From Mucilaginibacter phenanthrenivorans (GTDB taxonomy: Bacteria > Bacteroidota > Bacteroidia > Sphingobacteriales > Sphingobacteriaceae), in assembly GCF_024721155.1 (NCBI RefSeq), contig NZ_JAHVAP010000002.1, positions 124,001 through 188,000 on the forward strand: a DNA stretch of 64,000 nucleotides. Reading direction: 5' to 3'. This document shows, in pieces, positions 49,783-57,800 of this stretch (positions within the stretch are counted from its first letter, which is position 1; every line of letters starts with the position of its first letter). The notes under the pieces were generated by a model that did no database searches, had not been told where the DNA came from, and saw only the letters and a program-made list of their open reading frames with translations. The position numbers and the translations under genes were made by a program.

Positions 49783-51180
49783 TCAATATCCGGTGATAGA
49801 CCAGATAGAATAAGCATGCGGAGGAGCCTGAATCAGCACCCGGCCATCAGCCGCTACGGATTGCACCCAGCCGGATGCGCCGGTATATTCCTTTATTTGT
49901 TTATTGGCCCAGTTGGAGGTTACCCATTGCTGCTGCCAGTAGTCCGTACCATTAAAGTATACAATTACGCCAGGCGCAGCGCCGTAGCCATTTCTCCTGT
50001 CAATATACTGGTCACTGGCAGAATAAAGATTGGTGGTGGTTCCGCCCGCCAGCGTCCTGTGGATCCAGATGAGGTTGTTCATCCTGTTTTTATCAAGCCA
50101 TGTTTCATAATCATTATAAAATACACAGGGATAACCCTCATGTGTCATGATATAGGCATAAGCCGAATACTTATCACCAATGATATCGGTATCATGATTG
50201 GACACAAATGTAACCGTCTTTGCAGCGTTCCGTTTCCATAGCATGTCGTCGTTCAAGTGGGTAAGGTCGTGACTGTCAAACGCAGAATGCATAGCATAAA
50301 AGCATGCAAAATCAAATGCCGATGATGTGCCTCCGGTACCATTTACCCAGTTTTGCAGGTTGGCAGCATTGCCGTCCCAGTCCTCGCCAACGGCAAAGCC
50401 GCCCACGCTGTTCACATAGTTTTGAACCACCCATGCGCCGTAGCCTAATACGTAGTCAAAGCGCCACCCATCAAAATGCATGGTGTTCTTGTAATAACGC
50501 GACATGCTGTAGCTTGCGTTGTAGATCCAGTTGGAAACATTGGCCTGGGCATGGCACAGATCAGGAAAGCCACCAAATGATCCCTCATCTGAAGCATGTA
50601 TATTGTTTGGGTGGAAATCGCTGTAGGTTCTTGGAAACATCCCCGATAAGGGTACAAATTTGGTATAGGTATTTGTGCCGGTATAAGGGTTAGCCTCTAA
50701 TGCCCCGCCGCTGCAATGGTTCAGCACCATGTCTGCATATACTTGTATGTTGTGGGTGTGGGCGTTTGAAATTAAGGTATTCAAATCGGTAAGGTTGCCA
50801 AAACGTGTGGTTACCGACCCCATTTGGTTATATGTGCCGAAGTCAAAGTAGTCGAAAGGATCATAACCCATGCTAGACCCGCCGCTTTGTCCCTTTGTGG
50901 CCGGGGGTAACCATATGGCCGAGATCCCGGCAGCATCCCAGGCCGGTATTTTAGTGTTTATGGTCGCCCACCATGATGTGCCGGTTGGTGTATTCCAATA
51001 AAAAGCCTGCATCAGCACACCGCCGCCGGGGCCGGGAGCAGCAAAACTGGAAGAAGCATTTTTAGCCTTGATGTTAACGACGGGTGCATTTTCCTTTACT
51101 TCTGTTTTTTTACATTGGGAGAATGTCAGCAATGTAGGCAGCAGGAGCACCTGGCCTAACCGATAGAAATGTTTTTTCAT
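49783..51180 (-). CDS. Alpha-amylase, glycoside hydrolase family 13, lipoprotein
   Basis: The 465-aa product has a lipoprotein signal (LLPTLLTFSQC, Cys23). The GH13 regions are DMVLNHC (150-156), GWRFDYVLGY with nucleophile D242, VGEDWDG with acid/base E266, and FVSNHDTD with D330. Length and layout are like the plant-type and bacterial liquefying amylases with a short C-terminal sheet. It cuts alpha-1,4 glucans at the cell surface or in the periplasm. A palindromic 18-bp site lies 54 bp before the start, a good position for repression. No SusC/D genes are nearby. Confidence 0.95.
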   Translation of the reverse strand: MKKHFYRLGQVLLLPTLLTFSQCKKTEVKENAPVVNIKAKNASSSFAAPGPGGGVLMQAFYWNTPTGTSWWATINTKIPAWDAAGISAIWLPPATKGQSGGSSMGYDPFDYFDFGTYNQMGSVTTRFGNLTDLNTLISNAHTHNIQVYADMVLNHCSGGALEANPYTGTNTYTKFVPLSGMFPRTYSDFHPNNIHASDEGSFGGFPDLCHAQANVSNWIYNASYSMSRYYKNTMHFDGWRFDYVLGYGAWVVQNYVNSVGGFAVGEDWDGNAANLQNWVNGTGGTSSAFDFACFYAMHSAFDSHDLTHLNDDMLWKRNAAKTVTFVSNHDTDIIGDKYSAYAYIMTHEGYPCVFYNDYETWLDKNRMNNLIWIHRTLAGGTTTNLYSASDQYIDRRNGYGAAPGVIVYFNGTDYWQQQWVTSNWANKQIKEYTGASGWVQSVAADGRVLIQAPPHAYSIWSITGY

Positions 51181-51233
51181 AATTATTGGTTTTATGGTTA
51201 TAAAAATTGGTTTTACAGTTGGCTTGTGTATAA

Positions 51234-51251
51234 TTCCGGTAACGTTCCCGG
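51234..51251 (-). promoter_or_regulatory. Candidate operator near the amylase start (copy 1)
   Basis: TTCCGGTAACGTTCCCGG centres on AACGTT. It is the exact reverse complement of the copy at 51680-51697. Such palindromes with a central CG resemble LacI/GalR operators. It sits 54 bp upstream of the amylase ATG. Confidence 0.5.
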
Positions 51252-51679
51252 TGATGCTTACTTTTATTCCTCTTGATAGCTGAAACCCGAATGATTACTT
51301 TTAAACAGCGCCGTCGTTATTCAAAACAATTTCCGTAATAACCCGGATGGCTAAAGTATGTTATTTAAGTTACAGTTAATTAAAATCAATATTTAGTTTA
51401 ACAAAACAGGGTAAACTGCTGCAATTGGTTTAGTAATCGGCATTGGTTATGCGTTGCAACTAAGATACGTTTAGGAATAATATTTCCAAATCAAATTCTA
51501 ACTAAATGTTAAAATTAATTTTATCTCCAAATATTAACTTATATGAAATTATTATTTAATAGGGGTTAATCAAAGATCAATTTAGTTTTTATCAACTGGT
51601 TTAATTTAAAACGGTATTTGCAACTATCGATGTTGTACGGGTTACACTAACTGATTTTTTACTTAAAGTTAAATAGATT

Positions 51680-51697
51680 CCGGGAACGTTACCGGAA
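51680..51697. promoter_or_regulatory. Candidate operator, distal copy 2
   Basis: CCGGGAACGTTACCGGAA is the reverse complement of copy 1. The spacing of about 446 bp would allow a looping repressor to bridge the two sites. Confidence 0.4.
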
Positions 51698-51799
51698 AAA
51701 CTTGCAATAAACTGTTTTGAGATGAGGACGGGGGAGTCATTTTCTTCCCGTTTTTGCTGATTCAGGTAGAAAGTTTACAGAAAATTGTTCTTAGTTGGT

Positions 51800-52576
51800 T
51801 CAAAGTTCGTTCGCCAGCCGTATGATTTGTTGCACCCTGTCTACACTGGTTACATCAACGCTATATTCGTCGCCCACGGTATCGCCCATAACAATACGGT
51901 CGTTTTTATATTTCATATTGCTAGGCACCCGGGTTCTTGCTGATGAGTGAACTTCAGCTACGCCGGTAAAACGTACCAGGTCGGCAACGTTTGCTTCACT
52001 TACCCCGCTACCCGGCATTATTTTTATCCGGTTTGCGGCTTTACTTACCAGCCGGGCGAGATTGTAGGCGCCCTCCATGGCTGTGCTTTTGCCGCCTGAT
52101 GTTAAAATGCGTTCGCAGCCCATTTCAATAATTTCTTCCATCGCTTTGAACATATCGGCACACATATCAAACGCCCGGTGAAATGTTACGCCAAGTCCCC
52201 ATTGTCTTGCAAGCTTAACCATTTCGGTGCAGCGGGCTACGTCTATGGTGCCGTCTTCATTAAGCATCCCTATGACAATTCCGTCGCAGCCGGCCTCAAT
52301 ACAATACCTGATATCGGCCATCATTATGTTGAACTCCAGGTCGGTGTATAAAAAATCACCTCCGCGCGGCCTGATCAGTACATATAATTTAATGTGGAGC
52401 AGCTTACGGGCCATCAGGATCTCTCCATGCGAGGGGGTAGTGCCACCTTCGTATAAATTTTCGCAGAGTTCAACCCGCACGGCTCCGCCTGCCTGGGCTG
52501 CCAATGCCGATGTTACTGAATTGGCACAAACCTCAAGTGATATATTTAAGCCGGGAGTTGATTGTTCGTTGTTCAT
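51800..52576 (-). CDS. cutC: CutC family protein
   Basis: From ATG 52576 the product has 258 aa; an upstream TTG is possible but weak. CutC is a TIM-barrel protein: LEVCANSVTSALAAQAGGA, RVELCENLYEGGTTPSHGEI, LIRPRGGDFLYTDLE, CDGIVIGMLNEDGTID, VTFHRAFDMCADM and ILTSGGKSTAMEGA are its standard blocks. It was named for copper homeostasis in E. coli, but that role has been questioned and its enzyme activity is unclear. It is not linked to other copper genes here. Confidence 0.95.
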   Translation of the reverse strand: MNNEQSTPGLNISLEVCANSVTSALAAQAGGAVRVELCENLYEGGTTPSHGEILMARKLLHIKLYVLIRPRGGDFLYTDLEFNIMMADIRYCIEAGCDGIVIGMLNEDGTIDVARCTEMVKLARQWGLGVTFHRAFDMCADMFKAMEEIIEMGCERILTSGGKSTAMEGAYNLARLVSKAANRIKIMPGSGVSEANVADLVRFTGVAEVHSSARTRVPSNMKYKNDRIVMGDTVGDEYSVDVTSVDRVQQIIRLANEL

Positions 52577-52743
52577 AGTACAATTCAAAGCTTATAGGCG
52601 GCGGCTATAAACTCTTATAAAATAAAAAGATAGTGAGATGCTAAGCCTTTTACGAAAAATACGCTGAAATGTTTTACATGAAAGCCAATTTCAAGGCATT
52701 TTTAAGGATAAATTGAGGGTAGGTTTAATAAATTATCACCTAA

Positions 52744-53751
52744 TTAATAAAAACTTTTCCCCGGTACTAAAAGGTCCTGCTTTTCGGCATTACAAACTGC
52801 GAATGAGAAGCCGGGCTGAATGGCAAATGCGCCGTATTCGCCTTTTTTATTGATGGCAAGAAACCCGACCTGGATATTTTTAGCGGTATCGGGTTTCTTT
52901 TTAATGATGCGCTTAACAGCTTCCTTGCAGGCATCCTCTGGCGAAAGCCCCTGGCGCATCAGCTCTACCACTAAAAAGCTGCCCACATTGCGGATCACCT
53001 CTTCGCCAACACCTGTAGAGGTTGCGCCGCCAACTTCATTGTCAACATATAAACCAGCGCCAATAATAGGGCTGTCGCCCACACGCCCATGCAATTTAAA
53101 AGCCATGCCACTGGTAGTGCAGGCACCTGAAATATTACCTTTAGCATCTATCGCCAACATGCCAATGGTATCATGGTTGTATTTATTGCCGGGTGTATGT
53201 TGTTTGTTTTCTATATTCATTACAGGTGAATATTTGGCTGTTTTAAGCCATTCCTTCCATGCTTTTTCCGATTCAGGAGTAAGCAACTCTTCGTATTTAA
53301 AACCTTGTTCAACCGCAAACTGGGTAGCTCCTTCGCCAACCAGCATTACGTGAGGGGTTTTTTCCATTACCAGTCTAGCTACCGAAATAGGGTGTGCAAT
53401 GTGCTCAATAGCCGCCACTGAACCGCAATTGCCAAATTCATCCATTATGCAGGCATCAAGCGAAACGTGCCCGTCACGATCAGGATAACCGGCTCGGCCT
53501 ACAGTATGGTTTTTCATATCAGCCTCAGGAATCCGCACGCCGGCTTCAACGGCATCAAGCGCCCTGCCGCCTTTTTCGAGTGTTTTCCAGGCCTCTTTGT
53601 TTGCGAAGACTCCGAAGTCCCAGGTGGAGATAACGATGGGCAACTGTGCTGCAGGCGCTGTCGCAGCAGCCTGCACAAACTTAGACGGAGACAATGCCGC
53701 CAGCGAAGCGCCGGCAGCCGATAATTTGATAAACTTACGGCGGTTATACAT
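52744..53751 (-). CDS. N4-(beta-N-acetylglucosaminyl)-L-asparaginase, Ntn-hydrolase, Tat-exported
   Basis: The 335-aa product has a twin-arginine signal (MYNRRKFIKLSAAGASLAAL). T195 in NHDTIGMLA becomes the N-terminal nucleophile after autocleavage. GRVGDSPIIGAGLYVDNEVG and GGATSTGVGEEVIRNVGSF are the beta-subunit blocks. It cuts the GlcNAc-Asn bond of N-glycopeptides. With the GH20, GH29 and M1 genes in this window it could work on host or environmental glycoproteins. No neighbour in the same transcript shows this directly. The active Thr and the family motifs are intact. Confidence 0.93.
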   Translation of the reverse strand: MYNRRKFIKLSAAGASLAALSPSKFVQAAATAPAAQLPIVISTWDFGVFANKEAWKTLEKGGRALDAVEAGVRIPEADMKNHTVGRAGYPDRDGHVSLDACIMDEFGNCGSVAAIEHIAHPISVARLVMEKTPHVMLVGEGATQFAVEQGFKYEELLTPESEKAWKEWLKTAKYSPVMNIENKQHTPGNKYNHDTIGMLAIDAKGNISGACTTSGMAFKLHGRVGDSPIIGAGLYVDNEVGGATSTGVGEEVIRNVGSFLVVELMRQGLSPEDACKEAVKRIIKKKPDTAKNIQVGFLAINKKGEYGAFAIQPGFSFAVCNAEKQDLLVPGKSFY

Positions 53752-53815
53752 ACCGCTAATATAGAAATTACAGCGAGGAAATTGATGGATTGTATCTTTA
53801 TTGATACATCAATAT

Positions 53816-54334
53816 TTAACTTTTGGTTTTTGCAAACAATCCGGCAATTAAGGAGATAATAAGCCCGGTAAAAAATTGCCCAACAAGCGCCATCATTACC
53901 TGTGCCCCTGTTGTAAACTGTCGCGCTAAGCCTGCTGAATCCTGGTTTATTTGCTGTTGGGATTCACCTTTGGCTATCATAGCCTTTTGTGCATCATTAA
54001 TCATAAATTCAGCATACCCCGGGTTGAAATACCGGCAATAAAGAAAGCTGAAAATTGCAACAACAACGGCAACCGTTACAGCTACCAACAAGCCGGTTTT
54101 AATTGCCTGCCCATAAGTAAGCATCCCGGTTATTTTTTTTTTGTTTTGCATGGCCATATAAATGCCGATGGCCTGTATAGGGATTGACAACAACCCGCCT
54201 AAGCCCCGAATGCTCTCTGCCTGCATTCCCCAGCCGTTTTTTGTGTTTAGCCAAACCAGCAGGGAGAAAAATCCGAAAAGAAAAACAGAACTGATTAGAC
54301 CCGTTAATAACCCAATTTTTAATGTTGATTTCAT
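53816..54334 (-). CDS. DUF4199 membrane protein
   Basis: In this 172-aa protein four spans cover residues about 7-28, 45-62, 78-101 and 146-168, the DUF4199 layout, with a polar loop between spans 3 and 4 (NPGYAEFMINDAQKAMIAKG). The function is unknown; DUF4199 proteins are common in Bacteroidota. A membrane-tethered LuxR regulator gene lies upstream in the same direction, 175 bp away. A G-poor repeat arm on the coding strand lies about 90 nt before the ATG. Confidence 0.85.
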   Translation of the reverse strand: MKSTLKIGLLTGLISSVFLFGFFSLLVWLNTKNGWGMQAESIRGLGGLLSIPIQAIGIYMAMQNKKKITGMLTYGQAIKTGLLVAVTVAVVVAIFSFLYCRYFNPGYAEFMINDAQKAMIAKGESQQQINQDSAGLARQFTTGAQVMMALVGQFFTGLIISLIAGLFAKTKS

Positions 54335-54423
54335 GATATTATCGTTTAGATTGATCGGGACAAAACTGGTATAAGTTTATCTTTTAAACAAAAAACAGGG
54401 GGTGGAAAAAGGGTGGATTTTTT

Positions 54424-54471
54424 TATTGGGTTGTAGTTGTTGTAAGTGTTTTAATGGTTGTAAGTGTTAAA
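54424..54471 (-). repeat. CTTACAAC repeat arm (family M)
   Basis: On the minus strand the words AACACTTACAACCATTAA and AACACTTACAACAACTACAA occur. Related words lie at 57249-57283. It is upstream of the DUF4199 gene, on its coding strand. Confidence 0.5.
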
Positions 54472-54509
54472 ACGAGTCTGAATCTTCTCTAAATTAGCAA
54501 TTATAAGTA

Positions 54510-54914
54510 CTACACCTGCTTTCGATAATATACAACCGCTTCTTTCCTGTTCCTGACACCCAGCTTTGTATAAATATTATTGATGTGGGTTTTAATGGTG
54601 CTTACTTCCACAAAATTTATTGAAGCAATTTCCTTATTGCTTTTTCCATCGGCAATCAGTTGCAATATGGCAATTTCCTTGTTCGTTAAGCTCAGCGCCG
54701 GGTTCTTGGAAGCATCTGTTTTATTGTTATCGGCACTTTTTCGTCTCGATATGAAAAATCCGACCAACAGGAAAAAGACGGCTACTGCCGTTAAGTAGTA
54801 GTCGAACTTGAAATACTTGTATACCAGCAAAATATTTGAAACCTGGAACAGGATTATTGCCAGCGCAACCGCAATCCCAATTTTAACGCTGATCTTAAGG
54901 GTGGGGTAGGTCAT
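54510..54914 (-). CDS. Membrane-tethered LuxR-type transcriptional regulator
   Basis: In this 134-aa protein two spans (about residues 9-31 and 38-56) form a membrane anchor. After a short linker comes a LuxR/GerE helix-turn-helix: [20 protein letters not shown], then [20 protein letters not shown]. The DNA-binding domain would be cytoplasmic. There is no receiver or sensor domain, so the signal probably comes through the membrane part. Such membrane-bound LuxR proteins are uncommon in general but recur in Bacteroidota. The DUF4199 gene next to it is a possible partner or target. Confidence 0.88.
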   Translation of the reverse strand: MTYPTLKISVKIGIAVALAIILFQVSNILLVYKYFKFDYYLTAVAVFFLLVGFFISRRKSADNNKTDASKNPALSLTNKEIAILQLIADGKSNKEIASINFVEVSTIKTHINNIYTKLGVRNRKEAVVYYRKQV

Positions 54915-54935
54915 TTATTAAGATACATTTATGCC

Positions 54936-55370
54936 TTACTCAAAATCCTGCTGACAATTATTACAGTGCCAGTTTTTTTCGCCCTGGAACGGGTTAACCA
55001 ACGTCATTAATTTGTTTAAAAGGCCACCGTCGGGGTCTTTCGCAATATTGCTCACATTGGTTGATGCGCAAAACGGGCATACCACGTAGGTATTGTTTTC
55101 ATTGTCAATTTCAAAATGGTCGTCTTCATGCAGATCACCTTCCGCAGCTAAAATTTCGCGACAGCGCTCAACATCCTTCTCAAAAACCTTAAGCTTTACT
55201 CCGCCAACAGCATTGTTATACAATGGATTTGCGCCGATGATGTTCTCGTCGGCAATAAAACAGGAAATTCCGTTAGCTTCCAGCCGGCTGCGGATGATGT
55301 GGGCCAGCATCGGATCGTAGTAGGATTCAAACGTTATTATTTTATCGTCGTTGGCGCTCATGTTATGCAA
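54936..55370 (-). CDS. DUF2007 protein with C-terminal zinc ribbon
   Basis: The 144-aa product has a DUF2007 domain (residues 12-70: YYDPMLAHIIRSRLEANGIS, then KLKVFEKDVERCREIL), the signal-transducing-like fold of PII-associated proteins. The C-terminal half has CPFCASTNVSN and WHCNNCQQDFE, a four-Cys zinc ribbon. The function is unknown; protein-protein or nucleic-acid contact is likely. ATG 55370 or 55361 could be the start. A TATCTTTG box lies 16 nt before 55370, overlapping the divergent WYL promoter region. Confidence 0.85.
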   Translation of the reverse strand: MHNMSANDDKIITFESYYDPMLAHIIRSRLEANGISCFIADENIIGANPLYNNAVGGVKLKVFEKDVERCREILAAEGDLHEDDHFEIDNENNTYVVCPFCASTNVSNIAKDPDGGLLNKLMTLVNPFQGEKNWHCNNCQQDFE

Positions 55371-55386
55371 AATAATAAAATTTGTA

Positions 55387-55394
55387 CAAAGATA
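55387..55394 (-). promoter_or_regulatory. Predicted -7 box of the DUF2007 gene
   Basis: TATCTTTG on the minus strand is a perfect TAnnTTTG, about 16 nt before ATG 55370. It lies in the 48-bp gap shared with the divergent WYL regulator. Confidence 0.5.
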
Positions 55395-55406
55395 CCGGGT
55401 TTTTAT

Positions 55407-55414
55407 TTAATTTG
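55407..55414 (+). promoter_or_regulatory. Predicted -7 box of the WYL regulator gene
   Basis: TTAATTTG has one mismatch to TAnnTTTG and ends 4 nt before ATG 55419. Two divergent promoters would share a 48-bp gap. Confidence 0.4.
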
Positions 55415-55418
55415 GGGC

Positions 55419-56381
55419 ATGAACCGCATCGACAGAGTTTCGGCTATATTAATTCAACTGCAATCGCGCAGGGTGGTAAAAGCCAGCGATATTGCTGAAA
55501 GATTTAATATAAGCCTGCGTACCGTTTACCGCGATGTGAAAACATTGGAGGAGGCTGGCATCCCGATAATTGGGGAGGCCGGTGTTGGGTACTCCATTGT
55601 AGATGGTTACCGCCTGCCACCCGTAATGTTTACCAAAGAGGAAGCTACAGCCTTTTTGACCGCTGAAAAATTTGTCGAAAAGATGACGGATGATTCCACT
55701 GCAGAGCATCACAAATCGGCGATGTACAAGATCAAGGCCATATTAAAAACGGCCGAGAAAAATCTGTTGGAAGACATCGACAGCAAAATTGAGGTATTAA
55801 GGAGCCATAGCCAGCTGCGCGTTGATAATAAGGATCACATCCAGACGCTGCTGAACAGCATCGCCCATAAAAATATCTTGTGCATTGATTACTTTGCCAT
55901 TCACAGCCAGGAAAACACTAAACGGGAAATTGAGCCGATAGGGATTTTTTATAAAGCCGGTGTTTGGCATCTGATTGCCCATTGCCACCTGCGCGATGAC
56001 TATCGTGATTTCAGGGTGGACAGGATAAAGAATATTGCAAACACCGGCAGGACCTTCAATAGTAAACATCCAACCTTAAAAGCCTACATCGCCCAAACCG
56101 CAAAGGATCAGGCGCTGGACCTGGTTGTTATAAGGGTTAATAAATCAATGTACGGTTTTTTGGAGCACCAGAAATACTACAGCGGCTTTGTGTCCGAAAA
56201 AACCGCAGGTAGTCAAATTGAGATGACCTTTCTTACCTATTCCCTGGAAGGATTTGCGCGCTGGTTCCTGATGTTCGGCGACCAGGCTGAAATCGTCAGC
56301 CCTGACAGCTTAAAAGACCGCGTTGCAGACATCGCGTCGGCAATAGTTCAAAAAAATCTTCAGCTTACAAATTCCTACTGA
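55419..56381 (+). CDS. YafY/PafC-type transcriptional regulator (HTH_11 + WYL)
   Basis: From ATG 55419 the product has 320 aa; the longer frame from 55299 overlaps the DUF2007 gene. The helix-turn-helix is VVKASDIAERFNISLRTVYR (residues about 18-37), followed by DVKTLEEAGIPI. The WYL domain (about 140-220: LCIDYFAIHSQENTKREIEP, GVWHLIAHCHLRDDYRDFRV) binds a ligand or nucleic acid, and a WCX-like tail follows. It is divergent from the DUF2007 gene and probably controls the DoxX gene 49 bp downstream, where an inverted repeat overlaps the promoter. Confidence 0.92.
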   Translation: MNRIDRVSAILIQLQSRRVVKASDIAERFNISLRTVYRDVKTLEEAGIPIIGEAGVGYSIVDGYRLPPVMFTKEEATAFLTAEKFVEKMTDDSTAEHHKSAMYKIKAILKTAEKNLLEDIDSKIEVLRSHSQLRVDNKDHIQTLLNSIAHKNILCIDYFAIHSQENTKREIEPIGIFYKAGVWHLIAHCHLRDDYRDFRVDRIKNIANTGRTFNSKHPTLKAYIAQTAKDQALDLVVIRVNKSMYGFLEHQKYYSGFVSEKTAGSQIEMTFLTYSLEGFARWFLMFGDQAEIVSPDSLKDRVADIASAIVQKNLQLTNSY

Positions 56382-56398
56382 CATAGGGTTGTCATTAG

Positions 56399-56434
56399 CC
56401 ATGACTTAATTTGTGTAAACAAAATGAGTCATGG
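56399..56434 (+). promoter_or_regulatory. Candidate operator of the DoxX operon (inverted repeat)
   Basis: CCATGACT (56399-56406) and AGTCATGG (56427-56434) are perfect inverted half-sites 20 nt apart. A TTAATTTG box lies between them and the second half-site covers the ATG. The WYL regulator gene lies immediately upstream. Confidence 0.45.
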
Positions 56435-56775
56435 AAATCAAGATCATCATATTTTACGTATTGTTGGCGGCCTATGCAATACCCGGCTTCATTTTCGGCT
56501 TTAAAAAGCTAAGCGGGCACAAAGAATCTGTCGGGCATTTTAACCGCTGGGGCTACCCGCTTTGGTTTATGCGTTTTTTAGGCTTTACCGAAATAACCTG
56601 CAGCATCCTGATCTGGTTTAACGCAACCCGGATGTATGCAATCGCCATATTCGCAATGCTAATCGTCGGGGCTACCTACACGCACCTTAAGTACGATTCA
56701 AAAAAAGAAGCCATGAAGCCTGTGATTGTAGGCACACTTTTAGCGGTTATATTTTTATTCACCTTTTGGATTTAA
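56431..56775 (+). CDS. DoxX-like family membrane protein
   Basis: In this 114-aa protein four hydrophobic spans are at about residues 5-22, 44-64, 70-87 and 95-113. IIIFYVLLAAYAIPGFIFGFKKLSGHKE starts the DoxX fold and contains the -FGFKKLSG- turn. The role of these proteins in membrane redox is not established. The stop is 5 bp before the EVE gene ATG, so the two are co-transcribed under the WYL regulator. Confidence 0.85.
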   Translation: MEIKIIIFYVLLAAYAIPGFIFGFKKLSGHKESVGHFNRWGYPLWFMRFLGFTEITCSILIWFNATRMYAIAIFAMLIVGATYTHLKYDSKKEAMKPVIVGTLLAVIFLFTFWI

Positions 56776-56780
56776 CGGAT

Positions 56781-57194
56781 ATGAAATACTGGATAGTAGT
56801 GGTATCAAAAGACCATATTGCACGCGGTGTTGCGGGGGGCTTTATGCAGGCTAATCATGGTAAGGAAGGCCCGTTAAAGCGGATGGCTGTCGGCGATTGG
56901 GTGATCTTTTATTCGCCAAAACAGACGTTTGCCGGTAAAGAACCACTGCAGGCATTTACCGCAATTGGCGAGGTGGCCGATGATCAAATCTATCAGCATA
57001 AAATGTCGGATGATTTTATTCCCTATCGAAGGAATATAAAATACCATGAGGGGAAGGAAACTCCCATTGCGCCGCTGATAAACGAGTTAAGTTTTATCAC
57101 TAGCAAAACCTCGTGGGGCTATCAATTCCGATTCGGTTTCTTCGAGATCCCGGAGGAGGATTTCAAACTAATTCATTCAACTGTGGTTGATTGA
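56781..57194 (+). CDS. EVE domain protein (PUA-like nucleobase-binding)
   Basis: From ATG 56781 the product has 137 aa; a TTG start at 56766 is less likely. MKYWIVVVSKDHIARGVAGG, then GDWVIFYSPKQTFAGKEPLQ, then FTAIGEVADDQIYQ and GYQFRFGFFEIPEEDF are EVE-type blocks. EVE and YTH domains belong to the PUA superfamily and read modified bases in DNA or RNA; EVE proteins often associate with restriction or RNA-modification systems. Here it sits in a DoxX operon with a WYL regulator, which is also a nucleic-acid or ligand-sensing family. Confidence 0.88.
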   Translation: MKYWIVVVSKDHIARGVAGGFMQANHGKEGPLKRMAVGDWVIFYSPKQTFAGKEPLQAFTAIGEVADDQIYQHKMSDDFIPYRRNIKYHEGKETPIAPLINELSFITSKTSWGYQFRFGFFEIPEEDFKLIHSTVVD

Positions 57195-57283
57195 GGTAGT
57201 CCGAAAGTCCGAAAAGTCGGTAAAGTCCGAAAGACAAAAAACAAAAGCCAATACACTTACAACCTTTACAACAATTACAACTT
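57194..57283. repeat. AGTCCGAAAG repeat arm and CTTACAAC arm (families C and M)
   Basis: The first half has TAGTCCGAAAGTCCG, AAAAGTCGGTAAAGTCCG. The second half has ACTTACAACC, TTTACAACAATTACAAC. The G-poor half ends about 15 nt before ATG 57298. Confidence 0.6.
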
Positions 57284-57297
57284 TTAATAACTAAAAT

Positions 57298-57723
57298 ATG
57301 AGCACACTAACATTAAAAACAACCTTCGAATTCAATGCCCCGATTGCGGAGGTATGGAAAGGATTGACAGATCCCGCCATTGTTGAACAATACTTTTTCG
57401 GGACTCACCTGGCATCCGACTGGAAGGTTGGCGGGCCGATCACTTTCAGTGGCGAATGGGAGGGACACAAGTACGAAGACGGCGGGATCATCCTTGATAT
57501 TGAAGAGCCAAAACTGTTAAAGTACACCTACTGGAGCAGCATGAGCGGCACCGAAAATAAGCCTGAAAACTATAACAATATCACCTACGACCTGAGTGAA
57601 ACAGATGGGGAAACTACATTGGTAATAACCCAGGATGGTGTAAAAAACCAGGAAGCCGCCGATCATTCTGAACAAAACTGGCAATCTGTTTTTGACGGAT
57701 TGAAGAAAATAATTGAAAAATAA
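57298..57723 (+). CDS. SRPBCC / AHSA1 domain protein
   Basis: At 141 aa this is one START-like barrel and nothing else. TFEFNAPIAEVWKGLTDPAI begins the family pattern, followed by GGPITFSGEWEGHKYEDGGI, LLKYTYWSSMSG and the closing helix WQSVFDGLKKII. AHSA1-like proteins bind lipophilic ligands or assist chaperones. Repeat arms lie just before its start. It may belong to the DoxX-EVE transcript, but a 103-bp gap with repeats separates it. Confidence 0.92.
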   Translation: MSTLTLKTTFEFNAPIAEVWKGLTDPAIVEQYFFGTHLASDWKVGGPITFSGEWEGHKYEDGGIILDIEEPKLLKYTYWSSMSGTENKPENYNNITYDLSETDGETTLVITQDGVKNQEAADHSEQNWQSVFDGLKKIIEK

Positions 57724-57745
57724 TTATTAATGTATTTATTTAAAT

Positions 57746-57761
57746 AATCTTTACAAAGATT
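57746..57761. promoter_or_regulatory. 16-bp palindrome AATCTTT-AC-AAAGATT
   Basis: Perfect 7-bp half-sites with a 2-base centre lie about 40 nt before ATG 57801. This would suit an operator. A chance palindrome in AT-rich DNA is also possible. Confidence 0.3.
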
Positions 57762-57800
57762 TCATTAAAAGTTTTCTATGTATCGATATAACTTTTCGTA

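Larger units (their letters stand above)
51181..51799. other. 619-bp intergenic stretch upstream of the amylase gene
   Basis: No gene is visible in any frame. The stretch is AT-rich with many TTAA-type words. It holds two copies of an 18-bp palindromic site, one 54 bp before the amylase start and one about 430 bp farther upstream in the other orientation. The long leader suggests regulation, but I could not place the promoter. Confidence 0.5.

Noticed and set aside
49783..51180. Complete starch operon with the HAD protein as beta-phosphoglucomutase
   Set aside because: The HAD gene lies 30 kb away and no maltose phosphorylase or transporter gene is present.
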